Shown here: piece after piece, positions 1 through 10,619 of the stretch | How the letters are laid out: each line of letters starts with the position of its first letter | Position numbering within the stretch: position 1 is the stretch's first letter | Origin: Phytophthora sp. 'mugwort' | Lineage: Eukaryota; Oomycota; Peronosporomycetes; Peronosporales; Peronosporaceae | DNA: 64,000 nucleotides | NCBI GenBank assembly: GCA_033558025.1 | Contig: JAUCEF010000014.1 | Span: forward strand, 2,232,001-2,296,000 | Reading direction: 5' to 3' | The notes under the pieces: model-generated | What the model saw: the letters and a program-made list of their open reading frames with translations, nothing else | What the model was told of the DNA's origin: nothing | Databases searched by the model: none | Position numbers and translations under genes: made by a program

Positions 1-227
1 TATCGAAGAAACGGCATTTGATCGGTCTACGGCACAATTCCCGCCAAAAGTCCGAAAGTGCGCTTCACTTCTCGATTAGCAAGCTAACTGAGCAGAGGAG
101 AGGCTGCAAGAAACGGCGAATGAGATTGATAACGAGTAGTTGCACCGGCTCGAAGACAAATCGACTATGATAGCCCGATCTACGACCGCTTCCTCGCCGA
201 TCAACGATCGGAAGGAATCGGCGTCAT

Positions 228-473
228 GACCAACTACTTCCGCGCTGAGTTTAAGGCACTATATGCTCTGGTCCAGCCAGCAATTGCGTCGTACTGTTGG
301 GTGAGGTCAAATGTGTCGCGCGCGATGCCTTCTTCATGACGGTGAACCTGCTGAGGCGGTACTCCCAGTGGGACATGCATGCCAAAGTTTTCTGGCGGAA
401 GACGTATTCGTTCGAGAAAATGAAGGTGATCGAGGTGATCGAAAAGCCACTCATGGATCACTTTATCTAATGA
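228..473 (+). pseudogene. DDE-type transposase remnant
   Basis: A short coding remnant on the plus strand, split by a frameshift near 300. It begins MTNYFRAEFKALYALVQ and continues in another frame as DAFFMTVNLLRRYSQWDMHA and YSFEKMKVIEVIEKPLMDHF. That layout, a helical start followed by a hydrophobic DAFFM helix and an F-E-K-M segment, matches the N-terminal part of DDE superfamily transposases that are abundant in oomycete genomes. No catalytic triad remains, so the family cannot be fixed further. The sequence ends at a stop at about 470 and no terminal repeats were found. Confidence 0.5.
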
Positions 474-775
474 CAACGCAGCGTCAAAAGTTTTAAACTG
501 TTCAATAACTACCGATACGCACTCTACGCTACAGACGATTCAAGAGGCTTACCGCCCGAGTGGAGGATTCACGAAAGCAAAAACGTATTATCAGGTAAGC
601 ACCATCTCTATGGACTAAGCTTGAAGCGTCTGTTACACGGTAGTGTCAGATGCTGGTCATAGACGAAGCTGGTCTTGTAGCTAGCTCACGTGATCTCCGT
701 ATGACCTGTGCACAGTGAGTACAAGACCAATCGATAGGTCACAAGCTAAAGTCATTATATTCACACCGCAAAGGC
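474..775. other. Non-coding gap between transposon remnants
   Basis: No coding pattern, RNA gene or repeat structure could be recognised. The sequence probably belongs to the flanking decayed transposons. Confidence 0.3.
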
Positions 776-2244
776 TTACACTACATCATGAACTCCTTCA
801 CCAACGCCGTTAGCCAGCTCGACTGGGCATGGGAGTTCGTACCGCTCAATACGGTTCGGTGGCTTTGTTCTGCCGAGGCTAATGTCGTCCCGAAGCTGGA
901 CGCGACGACGTGATATATCCTTCACGGTCTCAATGAATCGGGGCAGGGCCGTGCAGGGTTCCGAACGCTGCACTCAGCTCGCGATTTAATCGCTCGAGCG
1001 GGTTGTTAGTGCGTGCAACAACGCTACTAATGTAGCCGTGCACATTCCAAAACTTTGGTGGCAGCAGGTTCAGCCACGTGCACTAAATGAATTTCCAAAA
1101 CGAATCCCATTTGGCACTAGAGTATATGATGTTGTCCTTCGTGCATCGCTCCTGAATAGCATTCTTGACCCAATCAGTTCTCTGTTGCGCGATCTTAGTT
1201 CTGTCGATCACGGTGAGCACGTCTAGCATGCCCGGAAGCACCGCAACCTTGACTTGGTGTCTGTGCAAGCGATATTTCAGCATTCGACGTTGGCATGCTT
1301 GTTTGAAATGAAACAAGCAACGGATGATGCTGCTTGAGGAAACCAGTCGCTCACAGAGTTGATAAGGCCAGCTTCGAAATCGCATACGACCTCTTCGGGC
1401 TTAATGGCCTCCCCGCACGCATTCCAGACAAACTGGAGCAAGTTCCAGTACGTGTCATAGTTCTTGGCCGAGCAAAGCACGAAGAAGACCGGAACGTAGA
1501 GGCTGGTATCTCGGTCGTAGACTGTTACCACGTCGCACTGAGCAAATTATTCTGATATACAGTGGAATGTGCCATCCATAAAAAGCGTGATATTCTCGTA
1601 CCGAAGCAAATTCAGTAGGGGGTGGAGTTCGCCCAGCCGATCATCCTGTCCAACTCTCCGTTCATGTTGCCCCAGACGTGGTGGAACTGCAAGAACCACA
1701 AGTTGCTGTTCTTAACGCTCACCAATGGTGGTACTTCGTCTCGACCGTGAACGTCCGTTCCGCAGTGTAGCGCTCGTGCGTGGTGGACTCGCTTAATGAC
1801 TTGACCTCTTGCCATTCCACGGACGGCAGTCTTGGTCTCGGGCGTCCTGTAGTACTTAGCGATTATCTCATCCCAGATCTGGAGTGGGGATGCTACCGTA
1901 GATGTCGCCATCTTGTCGACTTCACGCTTCATTGCTGCCGCGACGTCAAACGCCCTATTCTTGTCGCGATCCGTAAGCGCTCGGATCGAGGGCGGGATGC
2001 AAGTGTGCGAGATGCTGGCAAAATCATAGTCCATTACCGCTGCGATAAACTCAAGCTTGGCTCGGCAGCTCTGGCTACGATAAAAAACTGCACCGTATGT
2101 TATCTTGACCTGCGTGCAGGTAGCGCGCTGTACTCGTAGCCGTTGAGATACAACTTCGTCCGTCCGTCCGTCCTTTTTTGCGTGCAGGTGCTTCACCACA
2201 CGGCGAAGATTTGGTGAACAATAATCAGGTCGAAGAACTGTCAA
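776..2244 (-). pseudogene. Decayed Mutator-like (MULE) transposase A
   Basis: Pieces of one transposase can be followed down the minus strand in order, but in shifting frames. An N-terminal part lies at 2244-1612. A catalytic-core part at 1531-1277 shows YVPVFFVLCSAKNYDTYWN and VVCDFEAGLINS, the latter holding the acidic residue of the MULE core. Next comes CLFHFKQACQRR at about 1325-1290, typical of the region after the second acidic residue. Near 1020-965 the line ARTNNPLERLNRELSAAFG is the family's TNNPLER-type motif, followed by FIETVKDISRRR. At least three frame breaks separate these blocks, so it cannot encode an active enzyme. Terminal inverted repeats were not found. Confidence 0.75.
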
Positions 2245-3222
2245 CTCCAGTGTCCCACTCGCGCGGTGGTCGTACTTGACGAAGCTTGTTCTTCGTTTTC
2301 CTCCGCGTCGATATCATCGCTGCTAGCAGTGACGCTGTCTTCATCTCCATCAAACGCAGCGACGCTCGCTTCACCTGCAAGGTGGCAGATGCTACCACGG
2401 GCGTCCAAACAGCAACAACCGGTACTTCGTCACTGTAAGGATGCTTCAACTTCGGCAACTTCCGCAACCTTACGATGAAGAGAAGTGTGGTGGGGCTGCG
2501 CCTACAAACGCCACCATCCCTAGCAGCTGCACTTTCGAAAGTGCAGCGTCTAGTCCGCACGCAGATATCCGCGGCAACCCCCACATCGATGCATTGCTGG
2601 TGAGTGCGCGCACCTCCACCTCCGCCTTCTCCAACTGCACGGGCGTCATCAATGCAGGGCGTTCAGGCACGAGCGCCTCCTCCAGCTGGTGAAACAGCGA
2701 CGTCGTAGTGGCGACGGCTGCGCTGTGTAGCGCAGTCGCCGCGACGGCGGGTGTACGGACCAGGCCTCTTCCAACTGCTTGTACAACGCCGCCGTCCTCC
2801 CTAGGCACACAATCATCGTCGCGACGGCGGGTGCACGATCCACGGCCTCCTCCAACTGGTGCTACAACGCCGCCGCCTGCTCCAGGTGCACTTGTGTCGT
2901 CGCGGCAGCGGGTGTACAGACCAGCAGATCCTCCTGCTCCAAGTGCGTGAGTATTGCCGTGGTGGTAGGTGCGCGGAACAACGCTGCCTCCTTCTCCAGG
3001 TGTACGAGCGTCGTCATGGTTTGGCGTGCGCGGACGAAAGCCTCCGCCTGTTCCAGGCGCCCGAGCGTCAGCGTGGCGGCAGGTACGCGAACCAGCGCCG
3101 CCGCCAGTGCCGGAAGAGCAACGTCGTAGTGGCGGCTGGTGCACCCACGTGCAGGAGTGCTTCCTGGTTAATTTGCGCGGTCGTCGCGGGGCTTGCGTGC
3201 TGTTGGGCGTCGGCGGGAGCCA
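2245..3222 (-). pseudogene. Frame-scrambled coding minisatellite (66-bp repeat gene relic)
   Basis: Read from a start at 3222 downwards, the product begins MAPADAQQHASPATTAQINQ. It then runs into a degenerate 22-residue repeat with a core like LVHLEQAAALFR-PAATTT. Units are visible at about 3170, 3060, 3000, 2940, 2880, 2790 and 2690. Small indels move the repeat between frames, and an in-frame TAG interrupts one unit (AAL-stop-HQLEEA near 2866). The non-repeat tail includes LMTPVQLEKAEVEVRAL near 2600. The alternating L, E and A pattern suggests an amphipathic helical repeat protein. The family was not recognised. It could be a dead host gene or the accessory protein of a transposon. Confidence 0.45.
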
Positions 3223-3340
3223 TCGTAAGTCGTCGGTTGCGTTCTTGAAAGTGAACAGTTGCAAACGAATAAAGCAGATGAAGTACTTATACAAAACTTC
3301 AAGACCTACCCATGTGATTACTTCGAAAAATGTTGTCTAA

Positions 3341-3776
3341 CCTTGGAGTGACCTGTTCCTCTCATTATCTGTAATAGTCCTTTCGTGTTACACTCCCTAT
3401 GCTTCTCGCTGTCATCGCACTATTCGGGGTTCACACACGGAGCGGAAAGAGCTTAACATGGACATGCTAGCCAAGAATGCCGTCACCGACTAACTCGGAA
3501 TCAAAGACGACGGAGAATTCGGGCGAAGCCGGGCCGTCCTGGTAGACATGGGATACCAAGGATGATCAGAACGATTTAACAAAAGCGCACACCTCGAAAT
3601 GGCGAGCTTATCAGTGATGAAATTTAGCGTAACAGGCCATTTCTTCTGACCGCATCGTCGAGATGTACTTCATTGAACAGCATACTCACAGCCCTGGTAC
3701 ACTGTACCAATGTTTTGGTAGCTGTTTTAGGTGATGTTCCCTTTTTTTTTGCAAATATTGCTAAACGGCTTTAGAA
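3341..3776. other. Intergenic region upstream of the dioxygenase gene
   Basis: No coding sequence or repeats recognised. It ends in a T-rich run about 30 bases before the ATG at 3777 and presumably contains the promoter of the dioxygenase-like gene. No clear initiator match was found. Confidence 0.3.
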
Positions 3777-4731
3777 ATGAAACGACTACTCGAGTCATGC
3801 GAGCGGCTACCAGCGAGCGGCCAAGGCGACCCGGTCGCCGAGCCCGTGGACAAAAAGCAGCGCATGATCAGTGATGCACCTCCGCTAGACGAACACTCCA
3901 TCGACACGTTCATTCGCGACGGTTTCGTGTTGTTGCCTGGGGCTTTCTCGTCGTCCACCGCTCAAAAATGTCGCGAGTTGATTTGGACGCGACTGGCCCG
4001 GGACGGCATCACGAAGGACTCATCCACGTGGGTGGAGAGGCACGGTATCCCAGGTGCAATGTAGTCCACCATAGCAATCGAGTACGGAGAGCGAGTTTTG
4101 CTCATTTCTATTGGATTTCTGTCGGTTGCGAGCAGAGCTGTACACGGCGGAGGACGACCCAGTGTGGGGTGACGTGGTGACCCCACGTCTGAAGCGCGCA
4201 ATGGACCAGATATGCGGCAAGGATCGGTGGGAGGATTTTGGTCTTGGTTGGTGGATCGTCACGTTCCCGGATCACGCTGAGCCGCCGTGGGGCGCTGCCG
4301 GCAAGTGGCACGTGGACGGCGCGTCGTACCAGCACCACGTGGATAGCAAGGAGTCTGGACTTCTGGCGATCTTCCTCTTCTCTGATGTCGCGCCGGGTGA
4401 AGGAGGCACAGCGCTATCGGTGGGCTCGCACAAGTGGGTCGCGAGACTGTTGGAAAGAAACGAACCGCGCGGGATGAAAGGCGGCGCCGTGAGCTACCAC
4501 GCCAGACAGTTTATACGCCAGGAGGAGGTGGAGGTGAACGGCAAGGCTGGCGATGTCATGCTGGTGCACCCGTTCATGCTGCACGCCCGCAGCAAGAATC
4601 TGGGGCAGAAGGGAGTGGAGTCGGTGCGCATCATGTGCAACCCGAACGTGCAGCTGCACCGCAGGATGAACTTTAATCGAGCGGACGGGGACTACAGCCC
4701 CGTGGAACAGGCCATCGTCGACTCTCTGTAG
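3777..4731 (+). CDS. Phytanoyl-CoA dioxygenase (PhyH) family protein
   Basis: A predicted Fe(II)/2-oxoglutarate-dependent oxygenase of about 287-290 residues in two exons. Exon 1 (3777 to 4044 or 4053) carries a basic start and SIDTFIRDGFVLLPGAFSS, the usual N-terminal strand of the family. Exon 2 (4136-4731) holds the double-stranded beta-helix. It shows a GWWIVTFPD strand, the metal ligands H and D in KWHVDGAS, the distal histidine in VHPFMLHARS, and an arginine in SVRIMCNP suited to binding 2-oxoglutarate. The intron donor is ambiguous: GTATCC at 4045 and GTGCAA at 4054 both keep frame with the acceptor before 4136. The substrate cannot be told from sequence; many relatives are not true phytanoyl-CoA hydroxylases. 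It stands alone among transposon debris and looks intact. Confidence 0.8.
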
Positions 4732-4784
4732 GAGTTTATACCGGATCTAGAGCCAAATGAACGTCAAGCGAGTCTTTGCACTTC

Positions 4785-5190
4785 CACTTGCATGTAAAGA
4801 CGCTCCTCTAGGGCTTTGGTCGACTCTCGCACAGCTTCCTCCTCCTCCACCGATCTCGTGTTCACTGACGAAGAGTCTGTTAAGTGCGGACTCGACTCAT
4901 CTCAATCGCATCCGAAGGGCAAGGCGCCTCGCTTCGAGCGGCAGAAGAGAATACAAGGACTCCACGGCGACGTTGAGCTCCCGGTCCCAATCGAAAGGAT
5001 CGTAGCAACTCCTGTTTGTAGCTGGTTTTTTGGAAGCAGCTGCTGGAACTCGACAGCAGCAACTCGACTGTACAGGTTGTTGGTAGATCGGTGATATCCT
5101 CCACGCCAACTCACTGACAGTGAAGAGCTGTGACGGATCCACAGACGGCGACGCGCTTGCCGGCAATAAGACCTTCGGCCAGTTCACATC
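4785..5190 (-). pseudogene. Inverted, truncated copy of the UGT C-terminus
   Basis: The minus strand is closely similar at nucleotide level to the C-terminal part of the glycosyltransferase gene at 10.6-15.2 kb. In order it carries the counterpart of GLMAGKPVAICG, then TCTVELLLSS (identical), RELNVAVESLYSLLPLEA (compare ALNIAVESFYSHLPLEA), and finally VEEEEAVRESTKALEERL (compare TEEEEAVRKSTNAAYERL). Several frameshifts break it. Roughly 360 bases between the LPLEA and EEEEAVR blocks of the intact gene are missing. It is therefore a dead fragment of a paralogue or of a partial inverted duplication, lying about 5 kb upstream of the live gene and in the opposite orientation. Confidence 0.8.
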
Positions 5191-5215
5191 AGTGGATCGT
5201 GGCAGCTACGCGCGA

Positions 5216-6590
5216 TAATAGTGTCGCGTATGACAGTTCTGGTTCGGAGCAGTCTTAGCTCAAGACTCTAGTGATTATATGTGGTAGTCATACATAGTGA
5301 ACGTGTACAAGTTTTTTTTGACGTCTGAAGGGACATCACGTGCGGACCGTTCATTTGTATTACGTAGTACATGTAATACAGTACTGTACCCACATTATTT
5401 CATACCGTTCCTTGGTACAACTAACTGTAAATATTATTTACGAGCGTGCAGATGTGTATCGCCCTCCCTTTTGAGTAGTACCACTGTTTCAGGTTCATTC
5501 ATGTTGTAATTTACAACTTGTAAATGTATGAGCGAAATGTGCCTAATACGCGGTACCCTTTCTATTCGGATTCTACCAATTGCGGCAGGGTATGTGATGA
5601 TATTGTGCTCAAAAGGGAAAGACAGTAAAGGTGGCTGGGTGGCTAAACATCATTCCGGGCTTCATACTGCGCTGCTACACCACCGCTAGCATCAACTTTT
5701 AGAGGGCATGCCCTTGGTCGTTAGCTAAAACGAAATGGCTTCAATAAAAACGAAGGTGTCTACAGGTGCTCTAGACGTGAAGTGATACTGACTGATAGCC
5801 GAGCAATTATGGTTGTCCCGGATAGTTATACTGTATTTTACACTAATACTTTGTACTCGGAGGAGTGGTCACCAAGCATGGACCCACTAGTGATGCCGTG
5901 TCAAGTCAGATCTCTCAGCCAAGTGTGTACAGCAGACTACAATGTATACAGTAATGGTGCGAAATATTCCAAAGCTACGGTACTGCAAGGCTGCCACTCA
6001 TTTTCTCTGTTGACGTACCGAGACCTCAAGCAGAAGCAATGGCACAGGGTCACGCTCGCTTTACCACACACCCACCCCATCCACGCCAGTTCCGCCAAAG
6101 CTTATCGTCTGCTCACCTTAGCCTACCCTCTATGTAGTGGAAAAGAGAATGTATCTGGCATTCGGTTTGAGGCAATTGAGCCCAAGTGCTTGCTGGCTTG
6201 ATCACGTGGACCGGCGTTATGATCGCATCTTTCGAGCCGGGTGGACAGTACACTGCAGTAATTAGACGAGAAAACCTAACGGACACGTACCGAGCTGACC
6301 AAAAAGTAATTCACACCAAACTAAGCAGCGACAGTGCACGCTGGCCGCAAAGCAAGTGCAGGCTTCGAGACCGCGCTTGCTTACGCATTCAGCGTAGGTG
6401 CGCTGAATGTGTAAGCCGGTGGTGTGTCCCACACTACCCGTGCGTGGCGTGGCAGAAGCATTAGCAGAACGTCGCCTCCCACGTCCTTAGCAGCAGCGTT
6501 GAGCACTCGCAATCGAAGCATGCCAGGCCTCTCCGCGTCGGAGTTGCTCCCCCACCGAGACCCTCCGAGCAGGTGACAAGTTAGCGTACT
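5216..6590. other. Intergenic DNA without recognised genes
   Basis: About 1.4 kb in which I see no gene I can support. A 139-codon plus-strand frame at 5782-6201 has no recognisable domain or coding character and is probably chance. The part near 5340-5410 is rich in GTAC-type words (TAGTACATGTA, AGTACTGTACC), like several other intergenic spots in the window. Confidence 0.3.
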
Positions 6591-6839
6591 ACACGCCTGG
6601 CTTCGTCTTTGCCGACCCACGTTGGCTCCGGTCCGCAATCGTTATCAGCGTCACGACACTCCAGGCGTCAACCTGCCGCTCTCTGTGGACCCTAGAGAAA
6701 TTCTCTCGCTCACGACGATGGTGAAGCGCACAGCGGATCGATTTGGCAACCGCTGCGAGGACAGCACTGCGTTTTGGTGCAAGCTGCGCTCGTATAAGCT
6801 GGTAGGTGGGGTGTTGAAGCCTCCAATGAGATCCAGGGC

Positions 6840-8210
6840 TTTCGCCGAGGCTATACCGGTGCCATTCACCGAGCGTATAACGCAACCTCAATTACATATC
6901 GTGCTGCACGCGAGGAATTGGGGGAGATTAGTTCACAGCAGGCGCATGTGACACCAGACGCGGGGCGGCGGAAAGAGACACCTTCTTCCACGTCCAGCGC
7001 AGCGAAAACTGTCGCGGATGCTGTTAAAGAAAGTGAGAAGCATCGAACAGGTCAGATGGAGTCCTCCTACACGAGGATATGCTGTTAATTTACTCGCAAA
7101 AATCGGCATAGTGCTAAACTCCTCGACGCAGGGCGCCCCTTCTTCCGCCGGATCCAGCGCACCAGGAACCGACGTGACAGTGCCGTGCACTAGTGGAGAT
7201 GCATCAACTGGGGCAGTCTAATATCGCCGGCGCGAGGATTCTCTCGAAAGGACGGAGATTGTGATTGAGACAGCTGTACTCGATGCCATGTTGACTAGTG
7301 CACGCAAAACGTCGAGTAGGAAACGATGTTTCTGCTTCGTCCGAGGCCAATGCGAATGAGGAAATTGCAGCAGGGAGTGATTGTAGCGGGCAGGTGGCTA
7401 GCGCAGACAATGTGGACACAACTGAGCCAAGCGACCGTGACTTGCTGGATGCGGATGCATACGCGAAAACAATCCCTACTCGCCTAATGCACGCTAAGAT
7501 TCGGCACCAAGCGAAAAAGAGACCTGGACAAATGGAGCGTTTCACGCTCCAGGAAGCGCAGAGACCAAGGCAAGTGTGGCGTCACGCGCAGCGGTAGGCA
7601 AATATATCATGCGCGCACGCTCAAGGCCCGCAAGGTCAAGGCCCTGCTGAGGCTCCGGGAGTCAGGTCTCGCCTACGGAACTTGCATGCTCGCCGTTCTG
7701 GACTGCTTCATGGACACATGCGATAACGCAGCTTCTGCAGTCTATTGCACACCGGAATGTTACAGCCTGCAAGCTCTGTGCAGCAACGCACATCGCTCAA
7801 GCTGTTTGACACACACCGAGTCGGGCTTGCAGTTTACACTACTATGTGGCTTGATGTAGGTGACGTCGTAGGCGAGTACGTTGGGCACGCTGAGCGAGTA
7901 CGATGCGATCGTACAAGGGCAACCAAACCAAGCCGTCAAGCAAAACAGTGGCTACACGATGCTGTATAACACTAAGTCAGCGCGAAACAAGTACGTGTAC
8001 GTGGAAGCATTACGCTGCGGCTACACTACTCGTTTTATTAGCCACGCATACGACCCGAATGCTGCTTTTGTGGAGCTTCAAAACAGGACAAATGTCAAGG
8101 TGCTCGTGAAGATGATCACGTCAAGGCCGGAACCCAGATCACGGTCAACTACGAAGATGAGAGGTGGTTTAGATGCGCGTCCGATGACTGCTGGACGGAA
8201 GAATCAGCGA
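6840..8210 (+). pseudogene. SET-domain protein pseudogene (transposon-associated type)
   Basis: Pieces of a SET-domain lysine-methyltransferase-like protein run along the plus strand in changing frames. An N-terminal linker (GFRRGYTGAIHRAYNATS, near 6837) is followed by a basic region and a cysteine-containing pre-SET stretch (SAVYCTPECY near 7740). SET motifs follow: FDTHRVGLAVYTTMWL and GDVVGEYVG (7800-7885), a tyrosine-rich segment, RFISHAYDPNAAF (about 8030-8065, the R-F-x-x-H-x-x-x-P-N signature), QITVNYEDE (about 8135-8160), and a post-SET cysteine cluster RCASDDC. Frameshifts and stops occur near 7080-7500, 7850 and 8105. Oomycete genomes carry many SET-domain copies of this kind linked to mobile elements. 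It is not functional as read. Confidence 0.7.
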
Positions 8211-8256
8211 GGAGGGCAACGAGTAAATTCGGTTAATATCCTCTGGTGCTAACGGT

Positions 8257-10554
8257 GGCAAACAACATTACATTGCCCTCCGTCAACTACTCAAGGGTCA
8301 ATACAAAATTTTGGTTATCCTGAACACATTTGCAGTAACGCTCGGTTGTATTAGCTCTATATATACCACCCTATCGAGATTACCTGCACCGGGCGGCACA
8401 AGGCGAACTCGCCCAAGTCATGGGTCACTCCAAGCTTAGAACGGGCCAACCAAGCGTGGCCGACCGTCCTCAACATGCGCGCTGCAAGAAGCACGCTTGC
8501 GCTTCTTGCAGCTGACGAGAAACTCTCTCCCGTTACTGTCGACGTGGTCCGCCGCCCTAGCGCGAACAGTATGTGCACGCAGGTGCCAAAAGCAAAGCAA
8601 TAATTGCAGGGGCACCACTTGTTTTCAACGTCAACCTGCCATCCATCCCAAGGCTGGCCTTGCACCTCCACGCGGGCATAGTTGGCCCCCATTTGGGCGG
8701 ACATCGCGATGCCCTCCTCGTTTCTCTTATTAGGTGCAACCGCGATTCTCCTAGCAAGGCGAGAAACAACCGGAATAATTCCCTGACTTCCGGCATACGC
8801 AGCTTGAAGCGGCGCTCCGGGCCACAGACCAATCAGGTTCTCGTGCCTCATTTCGGTCACGCGGCGAACGAGGGTTGCTGATGGATCGATGTCATAGCGA
8901 AAGTGGCGTGTACTATAAGACTGGTGCTCGCCGCTCAGTTCGCGGAGAAGAGTGCCCATTTTTAATCTGCGTCTCAGCGTGTAATATCTCTTCAAGAGCG
9001 CGTTGAACGTCTCCGCGGGGTTATTGGTCGACGCAAAACCACTTGGAGTAGCAAGCACTTACCACGTGCTGAACCTTCCGGACAGCCACTGCACGTACAT
9101 GTATTGGGCGAAGCGCGAGAAAGGAATGGGTAGTCCACTTCTTCAAAACGGCGTCCCGCATCACCAAAAAAGCATTCTCACTCCGCGCAAAGTGTAGGTC
9201 GTACATATTGCGCACAATCACAGATGACACACCCGAGGGAAAACCTTTAATCGCCGAATGAACTTTCTCCATGACGTGAAAGAAGCACATCAACGGCTGG
9301 AATAGCGTGTGTCTGCCAAAAACAGATTTCAGTGCGTTGAATTGAGCCTGGTCTGCGTCGGCCATCGCGTACTGAACTATCAGCGGGTTGCCGATGATCC
9401 AGAAGAGCAAACGCTGGAGGGATAACAGCGCCGCCTCGATCACTGGCTGCGTCTCTTGTGATATAATGAAAAGCGCTACTGCGTGGAACCCGCGAGAGCG
9501 ATCCGACACATCCACCACGAGCACTGGGTACTCGCGGTAGTTTATCTTAAAGGTAGCATCCACGTGCAGAATAAAGACCCGGGTGGCACCATAAGCCTCA
9601 GCATCATAGCTTTGGTCGTCAGTCGAACGATGAACGGATTCTCGTCCGAGCCATTTCCGACCACCGGCTTGCCTTCGCTATCCAATACCCATCCAAACGT
9701 GAATAGCTGATACATTGATGGATCCAGTGTAAGTTCTCGCATGGATCGAGTCCCTCAGCTCCTGGGCACGATCATGGTGCTCTAAATGCGTGCGAGAACA
9801 GTAGTTTACGAAGTTCTGGACGCTTTTCAAATTGGGCAAGTCTGCAAGCGGGACTGAGAACTTGCGCGATTGCGCACGGTGGATTCTCCTTGGCCGGTGA
9901 TGATGTACGACCATCTCCCTGCAGAATGCTTTCTGTGTCTCCGTCAACCGTTTGCGCGTTGGCGAGGACGCCTCCGTGGTATGCTCGCCGAACTCATATA
10001 AAGATACGAGGTTCGTCTCGAGACAGGTCGTCTTCTTCCCGCGCCACGCGCACTTAAAGTCGCTGGCTTCCGTGCACTCCTCTGAGCTGCATTCAAGCAA
10101 TCGGTAACGCGCTTTGTGGGGTTCAGTGCCCCTGGTAAGCAGTGTACTTGGTGGTATAGCTGCTTGCGATGTCAAACCCCTTCAGCATCTCGATTACTGC
10201 GTCTGCTTCGTCAAGATCAACAGCGAGGCTGTCTCCTGCCAGGGGATGCGCTTGGGCATTAAGAAATCTTAATGGCAGAGCCCTTGCCTTCAGGGAAGGG
10301 GCGGCGGGCTGCGAGGAGGCTTGCTTCGCTGGAGCACGGACCACGAGATTCTCTTTATGTGTGAGGTGTGCCACACCGTGCATGGAGCTCGACCGCTTGC
10401 GTCGCCATGATTGGCTATTGGCACCAATACCCGACAATGACTTTGTACCTTACAGAAAACATCCGCGAGTTCAAAAACACCACATCGTTCTTTGCTGGTC
10501 AGGGGTTATGCTTTGATACGACACATTGGTTTGCTCCAGCAGACGTTGTTTGCC
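8257..10554. mobile_element. Possible extent of Mutator-like element B
   Basis: The transposase is flanked by GGCAAACAAC at 8257-8266 and its exact reverse complement GTTGTTTGCC at 10545-10554, which could be the outer ends of the element. The match does not extend further. No 8-10 bp target duplication is visible outside it, so the boundaries are tentative. Confidence 0.3.
8357..10437 (-). pseudogene. Mutator-like transposase B with SWIM finger, frameshifted
   Basis: One transposase reads down the minus strand in several overlapping frames. An N-terminal segment lies at 10437-10123 and a basic DNA-binding-like region at 10175-9678. The core at 9563-9021 shows DATFKINYREYPVLVVDV, which holds the first catalytic aspartate, then MADADQAQFNALKSVFG, which holds the second, and CFFHVMEKV. 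The C-terminal part at 9058-8357 shows STNNPAETFNALLKRYY and a SWIM zinc finger WCPCNYCFAFGTCVHILFAL. Four or more frame changes are needed, so it is inactive, but long blocks are still open. It is less decayed than transposase A. It ends about 180 bases before the large glycosyltransferase gene on the opposite strand. Confidence 0.8.
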
Positions 10555-10619
10555 CTTACACCACTACTGTTTGTTTATGAGGCGTTCTCTAATCAGACGT
10601 ACCGGTACATATACAGAAC

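Noticed and set aside
2225..3340. Long glycine/arginine-rich frames on both strands as real genes
   Set aside because: They are shifted readings of the 66-bp repeat. The frame giving the L/E/A helical pattern explains the periodicity, and it is broken.
5782..6201. 139-codon plus-strand frame as a gene
   Set aside because: No domain, no coding bias by eye, no initiator and no homologue recalled; compatible with chance.
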